The position numbers and the translations under genes are program-made. From positions 22,212 to 86,211 of the IMG/VR virus record IMGVR_UViG_3300017917_002593: DNA of 64,000 bases; one strand, given 5' to 3'. The notes under the pieces are model-generated. The model did no database searches. It saw nothing but the letters and a program-made list of their open reading frames with translations, and was not told the DNA's origin. The DNA comes from a virus. How positions within the stretch are numbered: the first letter of the stretch is position 1; each line of letters opens with the position of its first letter. Positions 8,221 through 18,200 of this stretch are shown here, in pieces.

Positions 8221-9174
8221 ATGTCTACAAAGTTTGAACAACTATTAGACCTATTAGTCAACGAGGAAATGGATAAGGCGAATGAATTATTCCATGAGAT
8301 CGTTGTTGAAAAGTCTAGAGAAATTTATGAAAATATGATCGCCGAAGAGGCAGATGATGAAATGGAAGAATCTATGGAGTCTGATGACGACATGGAAGAA
8401 GCTATGGATAAAGACGACGAACAAGTCGAAGAAGAAACTACACTTGAAATCGGTGGCGACAGTACCGATGATTTCATGGACAAAGTTTCCGACCCTGACG
8501 CTATGGGCGATGAGGGTGATATGGACAGTATGGACGGCGACATTGGAGCCGAAGGCGAAGGTTCTGAAGAACAAAGAATCTCCGATCTTGAATCTGAACT
8601 CGAACAACTAAAAGCAGAATTCGAAGCTTTAATGGCTGACGAACAAAATGAGCCAGAGCACAGCGACGGCGAAGAAGATCCTGACTTTGGCGGAATGGCC
8701 GACGATGAAGAAGGCGACGACGAAGAAGGTGAAGAAGGCGACGAAGAAGAAAAAGCCGAAGAAGGCGAATACATGCGTGAGTATGTAGAGCATGTAAAAG
8801 ACGGCCACGGCGCTGACAAAAAAGGTAAAGGCGAAGACGGTGGTACTAACACCAAGAGCGTTGGTCTACAAAATCCAAAAGGACGCCCAACAACTACAGC
8901 ATCTGCACATAACATCTTAGGTGGTAAGGGCGGAGAAGCTGGCATCAAGGGCGGAGAAGGCCTTGTTGGCGGACAAAAAGGTGAATTCACAAGCGACCAC
9001 TTGAACAAGCCAGGTGGATACAAAGGTGATGCATTTAGCAAGAACAGTGCTGGACACGGCGCTGAAGGTAAAGCACAACGTGGTGAAGGTCGCCCAGTTG
9101 GTGCAGCTACTGGTGGTAAAGCAGGTCAAACTGGCGCTGTAAACACTAAGAGCCCAGCTGACCGTATGCAATAA
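8221..9174 (+). CDS. Prohead core protein, gp67-like N-terminus with long acidic and Gly/Lys-rich extension
   Basis: This 317-residue protein has three zones. Residues 1-40 form a helix (LLDLLVNEEMDKANELFHEI) followed by acidic residues, the same design as the 80-residue T4 core protein gp67. Residues 40-190 are extremely rich in Glu and Asp, with a short coiled coil near 120-140. Residues 190-317 switch to Gly, Lys, Thr and Asn with repeated GGKGGEAG-like phrases. It lies immediately upstream of the gp21 protease, as gene 67/68 does in T4, and core proteins are normally cut by gp21. The gp67 relation rests on the N-terminus and position; the extension has no known counterpart to me. Confidence 0.7.
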   Translation: MSTKFEQLLDLLVNEEMDKANELFHEIVVEKSREIYENMIAEEADDEMEESMESDDDMEEAMDKDDEQVEEETTLEIGGDSTDDFMDKVSDPDAMGDEGDMDSMDGDIGAEGEGSEEQRISDLESELEQLKAEFEALMADEQNEPEHSDGEEDPDFGGMADDEEGDDEEGEEGDEEEKAEEGEYMREYVEHVKDGHGADKKGKGEDGGTNTKSVGLQNPKGRPTTTASAHNILGGKGGEAGIKGGEGLVGGQKGEFTSDHLNKPGGYKGDAFSKNSAGHGAEGKAQRGEGRPVGAATGGKAGQTGAVNTKSPADRMQ

Positions 9175-9186
9175 TAGGAACTCGGG

Positions 9187-9813
9187 ATGCTATATCTAAG
9201 AGAACATTTAAGTTTTGATCAGGCAAGAGTTGTTCTTGAATCTGACGGAAATGAAGGTAAGAACCTTTACCTAAAAGGCATTGCCATTCAAGGTGGAATT
9301 AGAAACGCTAACCAGCGTGTCTATCCTGTCTCCGAGATTACCAACGCTGTCAAAACTCTAAATGATCAGATTCAAAACGGTTATAGTGTTCTTGGAGAAG
9401 TTGATCACCCCGATGACTTAAAAGTAAATTTGGATCGTGTATCGCATATGATTGTTGATATGTGGATGGATGGTCCAAACGGTTATAGTAAGATGAAAAT
9501 CTTACCAACCCCTATGGGCAACTTAATTCGCACAATGCTGGAAAGTGGCGTAAAACTTGGCGTAAGTTCTAGAGGTAGCGGCAACGTTAACGATAGCACT
9601 GGCGAAGTAGCTGACTTTGAAATTATTACAGTAGATATCGTTGCTCAGCCGAGTGCGCCAGGAGCTTACCCTACTCCAATTTATGAACACCTGATGAATA
9701 GTCGTGGTGGTAGTAAAGCATTTAGGGTGGCGCAAGAGGTAAAAGAAGATCCCAAGGCCCAAAAGTATCTCCGCGAGGCGATGCTTAACATTATAAATGG
9801 CTTAAAAGCCTAA
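9187..9813 (+). CDS. gp21: Prohead core scaffold and protease gp21
   Basis: This 208-residue serine protease (T4 gp21 family, peptidase S77) matures the prohead by cutting core and shell proteins. The conserved landmarks are in order: GIAIQGGIRNANQRVYP near residues 31-47, GEVDHP with His74, GVSSRGSG with Ser127/Ser128, and TVDIVAQPSAPGAY with Asp150. The His/Ser arrangement is that of the family, and the length equals that of T4 gp21 (212). A Shine-Dalgarno-like GGAACTCGGG precedes the ATG. The gene is placed between the core protein and the gp22 scaffold, as in T4. Confidence 0.93.
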   Translation: MLYLREHLSFDQARVVLESDGNEGKNLYLKGIAIQGGIRNANQRVYPVSEITNAVKTLNDQIQNGYSVLGEVDHPDDLKVNLDRVSHMIVDMWMDGPNGYSKMKILPTPMGNLIRTMLESGVKLGVSSRGSGNVNDSTGEVADFEIITVDIVAQPSAPGAYPTPIYEHLMNSRGGSKAFRVAQEVKEDPKAQKYLREAMLNIINGLKA

Positions 9814-9825
9814 GGAGACAAAGCA

Positions 9826-10929
9826 ATGTTGGACGCATTCAAACAGCTGGTCGAGAGTGGTATGATTTCTGAGTCTGTAAAGACTGAGATTGAGTCTGCT
9901 TTCAATCAGAAGATCCAAGAGAATCGCGACCAATTGACTGCTGAACTTCGTGAAGAGTTTGCTCAAAAATATTCCCATGATAAGGGAATTATGGTTGAAG
10001 CACTCGACAAGATGATTAGCGAAAGATTGGCCGTAGAGATGGCTGAACTCGCTGCTGATAAAAAGGCTTTAGCAGAAGCTAAAGTTGCATATCACCAGAA
10101 AATGACAAAGGATACTAAAGTTTTAGAATCTTTTATCATGAGTCAGTTAGGAAAAGAATTGGTAGAATTCCAAAGCGATCGTAAGAAAGTAAGTGAGAAT
10201 TTTACTAAGTTAGAGCAGTTCATTGTAACAGCTCTGGCACGTGAAATCAATGAATTTGCACAAGACAAGCGTGAATTAGCTGAAGCGAGAGTTAAGCTGG
10301 TAAGCGAAGCCAAAGTAAAATTTGACGAAGTCAAGAGCAGATTTATTAAGCGTAGCGCCGCAATCGTTGAAAACACAGTTACTAAGACATTGAAATCCGA
10401 GATGAAACAACTCAAGGAAGATATCGATAGTGCTCGTCAAAACGCATTCGGTCGTCGCTTATTTGAAGCATTTGCACAGGAATTTAGCACAAGCTATCTA
10501 AACGAAAAGTCTGAAACACATAAGTTGTTAAGAATTATCGAAAAGAAAGAGCAAGAGCTTGCCGAAGCAAAAGCTGTTGTTACTGAAAAAGCACAATTAG
10601 TTGAGTCTAAGGAACGCGAAATTCGCATTGCTCATGACATGGCTAAGCGTAAAGAAGTAATGGCAGAACTGTTAGCACCTTTGAGTGCTGACAAACGAGA
10701 GATCATGAAAGAATTACTTGAGTCTGTCCAGACAGTAAAACTTAATGAGTCATTTGAGAAATACCTACCAGCAGTTATGGAAGGTGGCGTAAAGAAAGTA
10801 GCACCTAAGGCGCAAGCTAAAGAAATGCTTTCCGAAAGCACTGAAGTAACTGGAGATCGCGAAACAAAACAGCCACAGGTAGGCTTAGATAACATCTTAG
10901 ATATCCGCAAGTTAGCGGGTCTAAAATAA
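9826..10929 (+). CDS. gp22: Prohead scaffold protein gp22
   Basis: This 367-residue, highly charged protein is predicted to be almost entirely helical. It has long coiled-coil stretches (roughly residues 60-270), as expected for the assembly core on which gp23 builds the T4-like prohead. It is longer than T4 gp22 (269). Position between gp21 and gp23, a strong AAGGAGA ribosome site and Glu-rich helices support the call. The C-terminal motif LDNILDIRKLAGL is short and ordered-looking and may contact the shell. Several L-x-x-E sequences are possible gp21 cleavage sites. Confidence 0.88.
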   Translation: MLDAFKQLVESGMISESVKTEIESAFNQKIQENRDQLTAELREEFAQKYSHDKGIMVEALDKMISERLAVEMAELAADKKALAEAKVAYHQKMTKDTKVLESFIMSQLGKELVEFQSDRKKVSENFTKLEQFIVTALAREINEFAQDKRELAEARVKLVSEAKVKFDEVKSRFIKRSAAIVENTVTKTLKSEMKQLKEDIDSARQNAFGRRLFEAFAQEFSTSYLNEKSETHKLLRIIEKKEQELAEAKAVVTEKAQLVESKEREIRIAHDMAKRKEVMAELLAPLSADKREIMKELLESVQTVKLNESFEKYLPAVMEGGVKKVAPKAQAKEMLSESTEVTGDRETKQPQVGLDNILDIRKLAGLK

Positions 10930-10953
10930 AAATATTCAAGGAGAAGACATAAA

Positions 10954-12135
10954 ATGTCACAATTATTAAATGAAAGATGGTCCGAGACCAAAGAAGCTCT
11001 GCTTGAAGGCCTACAAGGTAACCGTCGTTCTTCTATGAGCGTTTGCTTAGAGAATACACGAAAGTACCTAGCTGAAAGTGCTACAGCAGGAGCTACAAGC
11101 ACTGGTAATATCGCAACACTAAACCGCGTTATTCTTCCAGTTATCCGTCGTGTTATGCCGACAGTTATTGCTAACGAAATCGTTGGCGTACAACCAATGA
11201 CTGGCCCAGTTGCTCAGATCCATACTCTACGTGTTCGTTACGCTGATACCAGCGCAGGCGACAGTGTAGTAGCAGGCGATGAGGCACTAAGCCCATTCAA
11301 GTTGGCTGCTGCTTATTCTGGTAACGGTAATAACAGCGCACCAAAAGCACAAACTACCAGCGTTCTTGAAGGACAAGTTGGTAAGCGTATGAGCATTCAA
11401 ATCTTGAAGGCTCCAGTTGAAGCTAAGTCTCGTAAACTAAGCGCACGCTGGACATTCGAGGCTGCTCAAGACGCACAAGCAATGCACGGTATCGATATCG
11501 AAGCAGAAATCATGGCAGCTCTTGCTCAAGAAATCACTGCTGAAATCGACCAAGAAGTTCTTGCTTCTCTACGTGGTCTTGGCACAGTTGAACAAACTTA
11601 TGACCAAGCTGCCGTATCCGGTACTGCTACATTCGTTGGTGACGAACACGCTGCTTTAGCTGTTCAGATCAACCGTGTTGCAAACTTGATCGCTCAGCGT
11701 ACACGTCGTGGTGCTGCTAACTGGGCAGTTGTTTCTAACCAGGCTCTAACGATCCTTCAGTCTGCAACAACATCCGCTTTTGCACGTACTACAGAAGGTA
11801 CATTCGAAGCACCTACAAACACTAAGTTTGTTGGTACTCTAAACAACAGCATGAAGATCTATGTTGACGCTTACCTAAGCGACACAGACGACAACAACCA
11901 AATTCTTGTTGGTTATAAGGGACCAAGCGAAGCTGACGCTGCCGCTTTCTACTGCCCATATATTCCTCTAATGAGTTCTGGTGTTGTTCTTGATCCAGCA
12001 ACATTCGAGCCAGTAGTTGGCTTCTTAACACGTTACGGCTATGTTGAGTTAACAAACACAGCATCCAGCTTAGGTAACGCTGCTGACTACCTAGGTAAAG
12101 TTGCTATCACAGCCGCTAACGTATCTTTCCGTTAA
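10954..12135 (+). CDS. gp23: Major capsid protein gp23
   Basis: This 393-residue major capsid protein has the T4-type fold. Recognisable segments include RVILPVIRRVMPTVIANEIVGVQPMTGP near residues 59-86, the typical entry into the HK97-like core. Others are LVGYKGPSEADAAAFYCPYIP near residues 314-334 and GFLTRYGYVEL near residue 357. The N-terminal 41 residues form a charged helix ending in LAE-S, which matches a gp21-type cleavage point. The mature protein would then begin at Ser42. It is short compared with T4 gp23 (521), suggesting a reduced insertion domain. An AAGGAGA site precedes the ATG, and a strong terminator follows the gene. Confidence 0.95.
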   Translation: MSQLLNERWSETKEALLEGLQGNRRSSMSVCLENTRKYLAESATAGATSTGNIATLNRVILPVIRRVMPTVIANEIVGVQPMTGPVAQIHTLRVRYADTSAGDSVVAGDEALSPFKLAAAYSGNGNNSAPKAQTTSVLEGQVGKRMSIQILKAPVEAKSRKLSARWTFEAAQDAQAMHGIDIEAEIMAALAQEITAEIDQEVLASLRGLGTVEQTYDQAAVSGTATFVGDEHAALAVQINRVANLIAQRTRRGAANWAVVSNQALTILQSATTSAFARTTEGTFEAPTNTKFVGTLNNSMKIYVDAYLSDTDDNNQILVGYKGPSEADAAAFYCPYIPLMSSGVVLDPATFEPVVGFLTRYGYVELTNTASSLGNAADYLGKVAITAANVSFR

Positions 12136-12161
12136 TTCGAAAAGTTACTTTACCAAGTACA

Positions 12162-12185
12162 AAAGCCCGCATATGCGGGCTTTTT
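12162..12185 (+). terminator. Rho-independent terminator after gp23
   Basis: AAAGCCCGC, a two- to four-base AT loop, and GCGGGCTTTTT form a perfect GC-rich stem ending in a T-run. It lies 26 bases after the gp23 stop and closes the head operon. Confidence 0.9.
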
Positions 12186-12265
12186 GTTAAATACAATATC
12201 TACAATTATGCGGTCCCCACCGCGTATGGGCCTAGAACGCCCTGTAGTCAATAAGGAGAAAACAA
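12186..12265 (+). promoter_or_regulatory. Promoter-like box and structured leader
   Basis: GTTAAATA at 12186-12193 keeps the TAAATA core of the late promoter directly after the terminator. The leader then holds CGGT/ACCG (12211-12222) and GGGC/GCCC (12228-12242) hairpins before an AAGGAGAA ribosome site ahead of the ATG at 12266. The promoter call is tentative, because two octamer positions differ. Confidence 0.4.
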
Positions 12266-12982
12266 ATGGGACGTCCAATTCAAAAAAAATATTTCGCTAA
12301 CACAAACGTTGCTTTAGACGGTGAAGGCGTAGGCGGAGAAAAATTTAGTGCTGTAACAGTACTAACAACTGGTACTCTGTATTCTACAGTTACAAACTAT
12401 ACATGGACAGGTTCTGCACCTCAGCTTGCAGGCGGCCAAGCTGCTACTGGTACATTAACTGTTGGTACTGATGGTCGTGTAAGTGCTTTCAACATTAGTG
12501 ATGCTGGTAGCGGTTATACCTCCACTTCCAGTGTTACTGTTACAGTAAGCCCATCAACAACTGGTACTACAGCAACCTACCATATTGCATTAACATCATC
12601 AGCTCGTGCAAACGGTGTAGCAATTTACGCATATATTCCTGCAAGCGGAACAGCAGGTTTAGTTAGCGGATCTGGCGGAACACAACGTCTATTAGGAGAC
12701 ATTGTACGTCAAGTTGGCAGTACAAAGTATATGGTAAGAACTTCTGAAGGTTTAGGAAAAGTTAAATTAGTATCCGACGGTGCTGCTGACGCAGCTGGAG
12801 AAGCTGATCTAACAGCAACAGACAGTTCTGGCAAGACATACTATGTTATGAAGCTAAACGGTCGTAAGGCAAAACTAAAACAATACGGTTCAGCTGGTCA
12901 CGAATTTGCTGACGAGTCTTGGGTTAAGTGGACAATTACTGCCGCTGAAGAAAATGTAAGTGTTCTTATAGCTAACGCTTAA
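12266..12982 (+). CDS. Virion structural protein downstream of capsid gene
   Basis: This 238-residue protein begins MGRPIQKKYF and has no known enzyme motif. It has the Thr/Ser/Gly/Val-rich composition of beta-structured virion proteins. Residues 40-120 contain a short-repeat region (GTLTVGTDGRVSAFNIS, GSGYTSTSSVTVTVSP) like fibre or Ig-like beta strands. The C-terminal half has charged strands ending in ADESWVKWTITAAEE. It has its own strong ribosome site and lies between two terminators, so it is a single-gene transcription unit. Such an isolated unit is consistent with an abundant capsid-associated or decoration protein, but the exact place in the virion is unknown. Confidence 0.7.
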   Translation: MGRPIQKKYFANTNVALDGEGVGGEKFSAVTVLTTGTLYSTVTNYTWTGSAPQLAGGQAATGTLTVGTDGRVSAFNISDAGSGYTSTSSVTVTVSPSTTGTTATYHIALTSSARANGVAIYAYIPASGTAGLVSGSGGTQRLLGDIVRQVGSTKYMVRTSEGLGKVKLVSDGAADAAGEADLTATDSSGKTYYVMKLNGRKAKLKQYGSAGHEFADESWVKWTITAAEENVSVLIANA

Positions 12983-12999
12983 TTAAGTTAAGCACACAG

Positions 13000-13021
13000 G
13001 AAAAGGGCTTAGGCCCTTTTC
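13000..13021 (+). terminator. Rho-independent terminator
   Basis: GAAAAGGGC (13000-13008), the loop TTAG and GCCCTTTTC (13013-13021) form a 9-bp stem with a T-rich 3' arm, 18 bases after the stop at 12982. It isolates the preceding single gene from the fibre genes. Confidence 0.85.
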
Positions 13022-13030
13022 TTATTTGCT

Positions 13031-13038
13031 GCTAAATA
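13031..13038 (+). promoter_or_regulatory. Late promoter-like box
   Basis: GCTAAATA retains the TAAATA core of the T4 late octamer, with the first two bases different. It lies 17 bases before the ATG at 13056 and just after a terminator, where a new promoter is needed. Confidence 0.45.
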
Positions 13039-13055
13039 CGATAAAGGAAATTTAC

Positions 13056-14090
13056 ATGACCGTAGATGTAATTCGATATTCTGGCGATCTTAAAATAGCA
13101 ACTAAACCTGGCGGCATCATTACATTAGACACGGGTGTAAATTCTGGAACAGTTGTTATTACCGGAAACTTAAATGTATTAGGAACTGCAACCAACATTG
13201 CAACAACTAATACTATTGTAAAAGACAATATCATTACATTGAATGCAGGGGAATCTGGTTCAAGTGTAAGTTTAGGAGAATCAAATACTCCATTCTTTGG
13301 TCAATCTGGTTTTGTAGTTGATAGAGGAAATAATGCCAGTACTGCAACAAGGGCATCTATCTTATTTGAAGAAAGAACTTGGAGCTCTACATCGACTACT
13401 GCAACTCAGTATCAAGGAATTTGGTCAATCAAAACAGCCAACCGTGGAGCTGCAATCGAAGTTGGAGCAATTAGATTGGCAGGTGGCGGTCCAAATAACG
13501 ATAATAGATTGAACTTGCTGGGTGCAGGTATCAACGGAGTTTTAAGTGTTGCAGGACAGTTAAATTATCATACTCGTGTTATCGACGATAATGATATTCC
13601 TAACAAATACTATGTTGACAACACTCCATTAAGAGGAACAGCTACAAGTGCAGTAACAGCTTTGGAACTGAGACAAAATGACACTCGTATATCAATTACA
13701 GACAACAATATTCAACCAGGATTTATTACAACAGTAATTGACGGCGTTACCACAATGATTGTTCAGCGTTTTGCTGGCGTTCCAACGATTACATTGGGTA
13801 CTCTTATTGTTGCAGGTAACAGTATTCGACCAGCAGCTACTAATGCAGATTTAATTTTACAAACTATCGGAACAGGTACAACCGTTGTAAATAATGGAAT
13901 AACAATTGGAGTATCAAATGTTGAGCCTCAACCTGTTCAAGGCGCAGTTAAAATTTATACAACTTCGACTGTAGGAGCAGGTAGCACAGGTATTCGATAT
14001 TCTGGATACGAAAACTTATCTACTCTTGTTCCAACATCAGGTGAATTAATTTCTGCAAGAAAGGCTCTTGTTCTTTCAATTATATTCTAA
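13056..14090 (+). CDS. Fibre-like virion protein, 344 residues
   Basis: The start is placed at ATG 13056, which follows AAAGGAAA, rather than at an upstream TTG whose frame crosses the promoter and terminator. The N-terminal part is VDVIRYSGDLKIATKPGGIITLDTG. It is followed by the module LNVLGTATNIATTNTIVKDNIITLN, which recurs in the larger fibres at 32333 and 35633. This module is common in structural proteins of T4-like aquatic phages. The rest is beta-rich and Thr/Ala-rich. A baseplate- or fibre-associated location is likely from composition and neighbours, but the precise part is not known. Confidence 0.75.
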   Translation: MTVDVIRYSGDLKIATKPGGIITLDTGVNSGTVVITGNLNVLGTATNIATTNTIVKDNIITLNAGESGSSVSLGESNTPFFGQSGFVVDRGNNASTATRASILFEERTWSSTSTTATQYQGIWSIKTANRGAAIEVGAIRLAGGGPNNDNRLNLLGAGINGVLSVAGQLNYHTRVIDDNDIPNKYYVDNTPLRGTATSAVTALELRQNDTRISITDNNIQPGFITTVIDGVTTMIVQRFAGVPTITLGTLIVAGNSIRPAATNADLILQTIGTGTTVVNNGITIGVSNVEPQPVQGAVKIYTTSTVGAGSTGIRYSGYENLSTLVPTSGELISARKALVLSIIF

Positions 14091-14099
14091 GGATTCAAA

Positions 14100-14417
14100 A
14101 TGGCAATTACAAATTCTCAACTAAGTTCGACTTCAAAGACTGAAGTTTTTGTAGGATCGGGCGAGAATGCAATCACATGTATTATTTTGTGCAATACAAG
14201 TCTTACTGTTAATGCAACAGTGAGTGTATGGATAGTTCCAGCTGCTGTGGCAGCAGGAGATGCAAATCTGATTTTAAATGAAATATCTTTACCTGCAGGC
14301 GAGACGTTTAGTATGGACACTGAACGATTTATTTTAGCGGACGGCGATAGTATTCAAGCACAAGCAAGTCAAAACTTAATTGTAACTGCAACAGTCAGTT
14401 ATGTTCAAACGGCATAA
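14100..14417 (+). CDS. Small beta-rich virion protein, paralogue of 21868-22254
   Basis: This 105-residue Thr/Ser/Ala-rich protein is expected to be mostly beta strand. The C-terminal half (LPAGETFSMDTERFILADGDSIQAQAS) aligns by eye with that of the 128-residue protein at 21868. Both share a DSIxAxA turn followed by a short strand at the end. Proteins of this pattern are frequent next to fibre genes and may cap or connect fibres. It lies 9 bases after the previous stop and 3 bases before the next start, in one operon. No specific function can be given. Confidence 0.7.
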   Translation: MAITNSQLSSTSKTEVFVGSGENAITCIILCNTSLTVNATVSVWIVPAAVAAGDANLILNEISLPAGETFSMDTERFILADGDSIQAQASQNLIVTATVSYVQTA

Positions 14418-14420
14418 ATT

Positions 14421-15155
14421 ATGAAATTTTACAAAAGACAGTCTATTGATTCTCATAATCCGCAAGATGATAAATTTGCGGTAGAAGCTGACGGCCGATT
14501 AATTTCTGATTCTACAAAAAGTTTTAGACTACCCGGCGGCATGACTTCAGAACGTCCAACTAATCCTGATGCAGGACAAATTAGAGTCAACACAGACCTT
14601 GACGATCTCGAAACAAGAGTAAGAACTTTATGGGAAAGAGTTAGAACAGTTCGCCCGGCATCCATTACTGTTCAAAATTTAGGAAGTGGAAATTATTTCA
14701 GTACAATCTTTGGTCCTTTAAATTCTTCATATGACCGTTCATATGATCCTACTTATAATGGCGGCGCAGCAAATATAATGGTCTATGTTGACAACGTTTA
14801 TCAGATTCCTGGAATAAACTACGATCTAATAACTGACCCTTCTCCAGTTACGGCAGCTACTACCGCAACTACTTCTGCATCTTCTACTGTGCTGTATCTT
14901 GACTCTGTACAAAACGTTCAGCCGGGGCAACGTATTAGTGGTAGCGCATCAATTACAACAACTACAGTTGTCGTAGGAACTGTTCCTGGAACTTTTAATA
15001 TTGAAATTAGCGAACCAACATCGGCACCAGTTAACGTAGGTACCAATTTAACTTTTACATTTAGCACTGGAACTTTCATTCAATTTTCTGGAACAGTACC
15101 TGCAAAACCAGTAGTGACTTTACTTGGATACGACGGATATTTCCCTCCAGGATAA
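14421..15155 (+). CDS. Virion structural protein, 244 residues
   Basis: The N-terminus (FYKRQSIDSHNPQDDKFAVEADGRLISD) resembles a docking segment. It is followed by a short helical stretch with regularly spaced charges (TDLDDLETRVRTLWERVRTVRP, residues 57-78) that could trimerise, as in fibre-associated proteins. The remainder is beta-rich and Thr-rich, with IMVYVDNVYQIPGINYDL near residue 113, a pattern seen in fibre and baseplate proteins of T4-like phages. It is the last gene before the first giant fibre. Function within the tail is unassigned. Confidence 0.7.
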   Translation: MKFYKRQSIDSHNPQDDKFAVEADGRLISDSTKSFRLPGGMTSERPTNPDAGQIRVNTDLDDLETRVRTLWERVRTVRPASITVQNLGSGNYFSTIFGPLNSSYDRSYDPTYNGGAANIMVYVDNVYQIPGINYDLITDPSPVTAATTATTSASSTVLYLDSVQNVQPGQRISGSASITTTTVVVGTVPGTFNIEISEPTSAPVNVGTNLTFTFSTGTFIQFSGTVPAKPVVTLLGYDGYFPPG

Positions 15156-15185
15156 TATCCTATCAACTACAAATAATTAATTCCC

Positions 15186-15286
15186 GATAAATACTCTGAT
15201 GCCAAAAGGTTTGGCAGTCGGTTATACTGTGGTAAACCCGCAATGTAAGGTGGTTAACCGTGAAACACGGGGTATAGGGAGCAAGC
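15186..15286 (+). promoter_or_regulatory. Late promoter and hairpin leader of the first giant fibre gene
   Basis: GATAAATA (15186-15193) has one mismatch to the late octamer. The leader of roughly 90 bases carries GCCAAA-AGG-TTTGGC (15201-15215) and CCGTG-AAA-CACGG (15258-15270). The latter ends just before the AGGGAG ribosome site of the gene at 15287. Confidence 0.6.
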
Positions 15287-18200
15287 ATGGCCGTAGGTCG
15301 TATTACGGGCCCGCTCTTAGCGCAAAATTTGCTAAGAGACGGTGTCGACATAGCAGTTGAAACAGATCTGCTGTATATTGATGTTAAAAATGGCCGTATT
15401 GGTGTAAGAACCGATATTCCCCGTACCGAACTTGATGTCAATGGCACACTTACTACAAAAGTTCTAATTGCCGATACTGCAACTATTGGTTTAGTAACCA
15501 TTGAAAGCAGCACATCGAGCAGCACAATTTCTACACTGTTTGGACCGTTAAACGTTAACCCCGGTGGTAACGACTGGTTATATATCAACAGTACTGCAAG
15601 CGTCCGAGGCGATGTTTATGCAACTGGCAACTTCTATGCCAACGGAAATATCAAGTTAGGTGATACTACATCATCTGATACAATCGAATTATTAGGTGAG
15701 GTCCAAAGTGACATCTTGCCTTTTATCAGTAGCGGCACATTTTCTACCTATGTCAGTACCTTAACTGGTTTAACAGTAACTGACTTCTATACCAATACTG
15801 AAATTGTTTCTGAATATAGTTTAGGTAATACAAGTAGCTATTGGCAAAACGCATATCTACAAAATGTCTTTACAAGAAAAATTGATACAGTTGGCACAGA
15901 AACCGATGTTCAATTTTTCCCAGATATTCCCAGATTAGAAAGAACTCTAAACAAGAGTGTTACAATCAACGGAGATATTCGTGTATATGGCGGAAATCCG
16001 TTAGGTACATTTCCAGTTGTAAACAACATTCTATATGTAAACGAAAACGGTAGCGATGACAATGATGGTAGGGCTATGGACGCAAGTCGTGCTTGCCGTA
16101 CAATTACTGGTGCTACTCGAAGCCCTTATTTTAAACAAGGCACTATTATTAAAGTAGCTCCTGGCTACTATGCAGAAGATAACCCTATTAAGTTATTGCC
16201 ATACACTTCAGTAGTGGGCGATAGTCTTCGTGCAGTTTTTGTTGAACCGTTAAACAAAACAGTAGATTTATTCCATGTAAATTCTGGTGTATATATCACT
16301 GGGATGACCATGCTAAACTTGCGCCGAGGCGAAGTTGTACGCTACGAACCGGGCGGAGCAGGCACATACACCACAGGTGCTTACTGTGTTGCGTTTCCTC
16401 CTCTATTAGAAAATCCGATCGATTTATTCCACAGTCCCTATATTCAAAACTGTACTAATCAATCTGGTCCGTGGCTGTATGACGGCACAATGTTTGTTCC
16501 GAACCAAACAGTTCAGTTACCACTGGTAGTTGCTACTGCTACCTATGCATCCAGCACAACTACAATTACTGTAACTATTCAACCAGAACTATCTGCCAAG
16601 CAGTTAGAAATTGGAATGGCAGTGAACGGATCTGGCATTTTGATAGAGGACGATCTTCCAATTGCATCTATTGAAAAGATCGAAAACATTGATCCTAACT
16701 TTAGAAATGCAAAACAACTTTTAACTTCAAACAAAGATTTTATCAAAGACGAAATCATTGCTTATGTTAATACAAACTATCCTGGATTAAATTATAATCA
16801 AGATAAATGCCGCAGAGATGCTGGCTATGTTTTAGATGCTTTGATCTATGATGCAATTCTCGGCGGTAATAGAAAAATTGTTGAAGCAGGTCGTGCCTAC
16901 TTTCAAGGTAACGCCAATATTTTAGGCGATGAATTAATTCCTACCATTGCAGCATTTGAAAGAATGAAAACTTTTGCATTTGCAATTGTTGCAAATACTG
17001 ATCTATCTTCTATCAAGACACCGGCAAACAGCGGAATACAAATTATAGATACAAATCTAACCGGCGGAGAAATTGCACAGCCTAACATTGTTAAATTGAT
17101 GGACTTGTTGATTGACATCTTAAGAAACAATGGAGGTTATGAAAATGCTGCTGCTCTATTAAATGCAAATAGAGGTTTTATTCAAGCAGAAACAGTTGCG
17201 TTTGTTAACAAAACATATGTTGGCCAACCTATTCCAAGTTTTACCTACGATAGAGCAAAATGTTTCAGAGATGTTGGATATGTTATAGATGCAATCGCTA
17301 ACGATCTTTTATATGGCGGAAACCAACAAACGGTTGCTGCCGGTGAAGCATATATTGGCGGCGCAGCGATTCCCGGAGAAGCTGACGAAACTATTGCAGC
17401 ATTCAATTACTTAGGAATGATCATTCGTGATGTAGTTTTACAAAACGAAATAAACGACGGTTACCAAACTACTGTAACTCAAGTCACTAATTTGATAACA
17501 GGTACTAATGCGGCAATTGAGTTGATGACACGAAATATTCAAATTATCAATTCGTACATTGACGATGGCGCATTTTCTGTTCCAGTTGTTTCAAATAGCG
17601 CACAAAGTTCTATTCCAGGAATCGTTAACAGTTACAATTTAATTGTAGCTAACAAAGCATTCTTGCAACATGAAGTTGTTAACTATATTGATGTAACATT
17701 TACTAATCTTGATTTTGTCTACAACGAAGATAAGTGTGCTCGTGACACTGCTTTAATATTTGACGGATTAGTATTAGACCTTGTACATGGAGGTTCAAGT
17801 CAATCAACTTTTGCAGGCCTACAATATTGGAATCAAACTAATACTGTTATACCTGGAGAAGAAACAACCACTACTAATGCTTTTGCCTATGCAAAAGATA
17901 TTTCTAAAACTATTATCCAAGGTATTCCTTTAACAACAATTTTAGGAACATTGACTCAGTATATTAGCACAGGGTCGGACCTAACTGTTGCAAACTTACT
18001 CGGTGAAAAATTTGATACAGTTATTTCTGTAATAACAAATGGCACAGCTGGAATAACTGATTTAATTGAACCAAACGGTGATATTAACACAACTACTCTT
18101 TATACCAGTGCTATAGATTTGTTAATAGGAAATAAAGATTTTATTGCCGACGAAGTTATTGCTTGGATTGAACAAACTAAAACTCCTGGCTTTACATACG

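Noticed and set aside
8325-9041. Long minus-strand frame (238 codons) opposite the acidic core protein
   Set aside because: It is a shadow of the GAA/GAC-rich codons; the encoded Ser/Pro-rich chain follows from the repeat composition.
12186-12265. Riboswitch in the leader of the 238-residue gene
   Set aside because: Two short hairpins are present but no known aptamer core was recognised.
13026-13055. Upstream TTG start for the 344-residue protein
   Set aside because: It would run through a promoter-like box, and a better ATG at 13056 follows AAAGGAAA.
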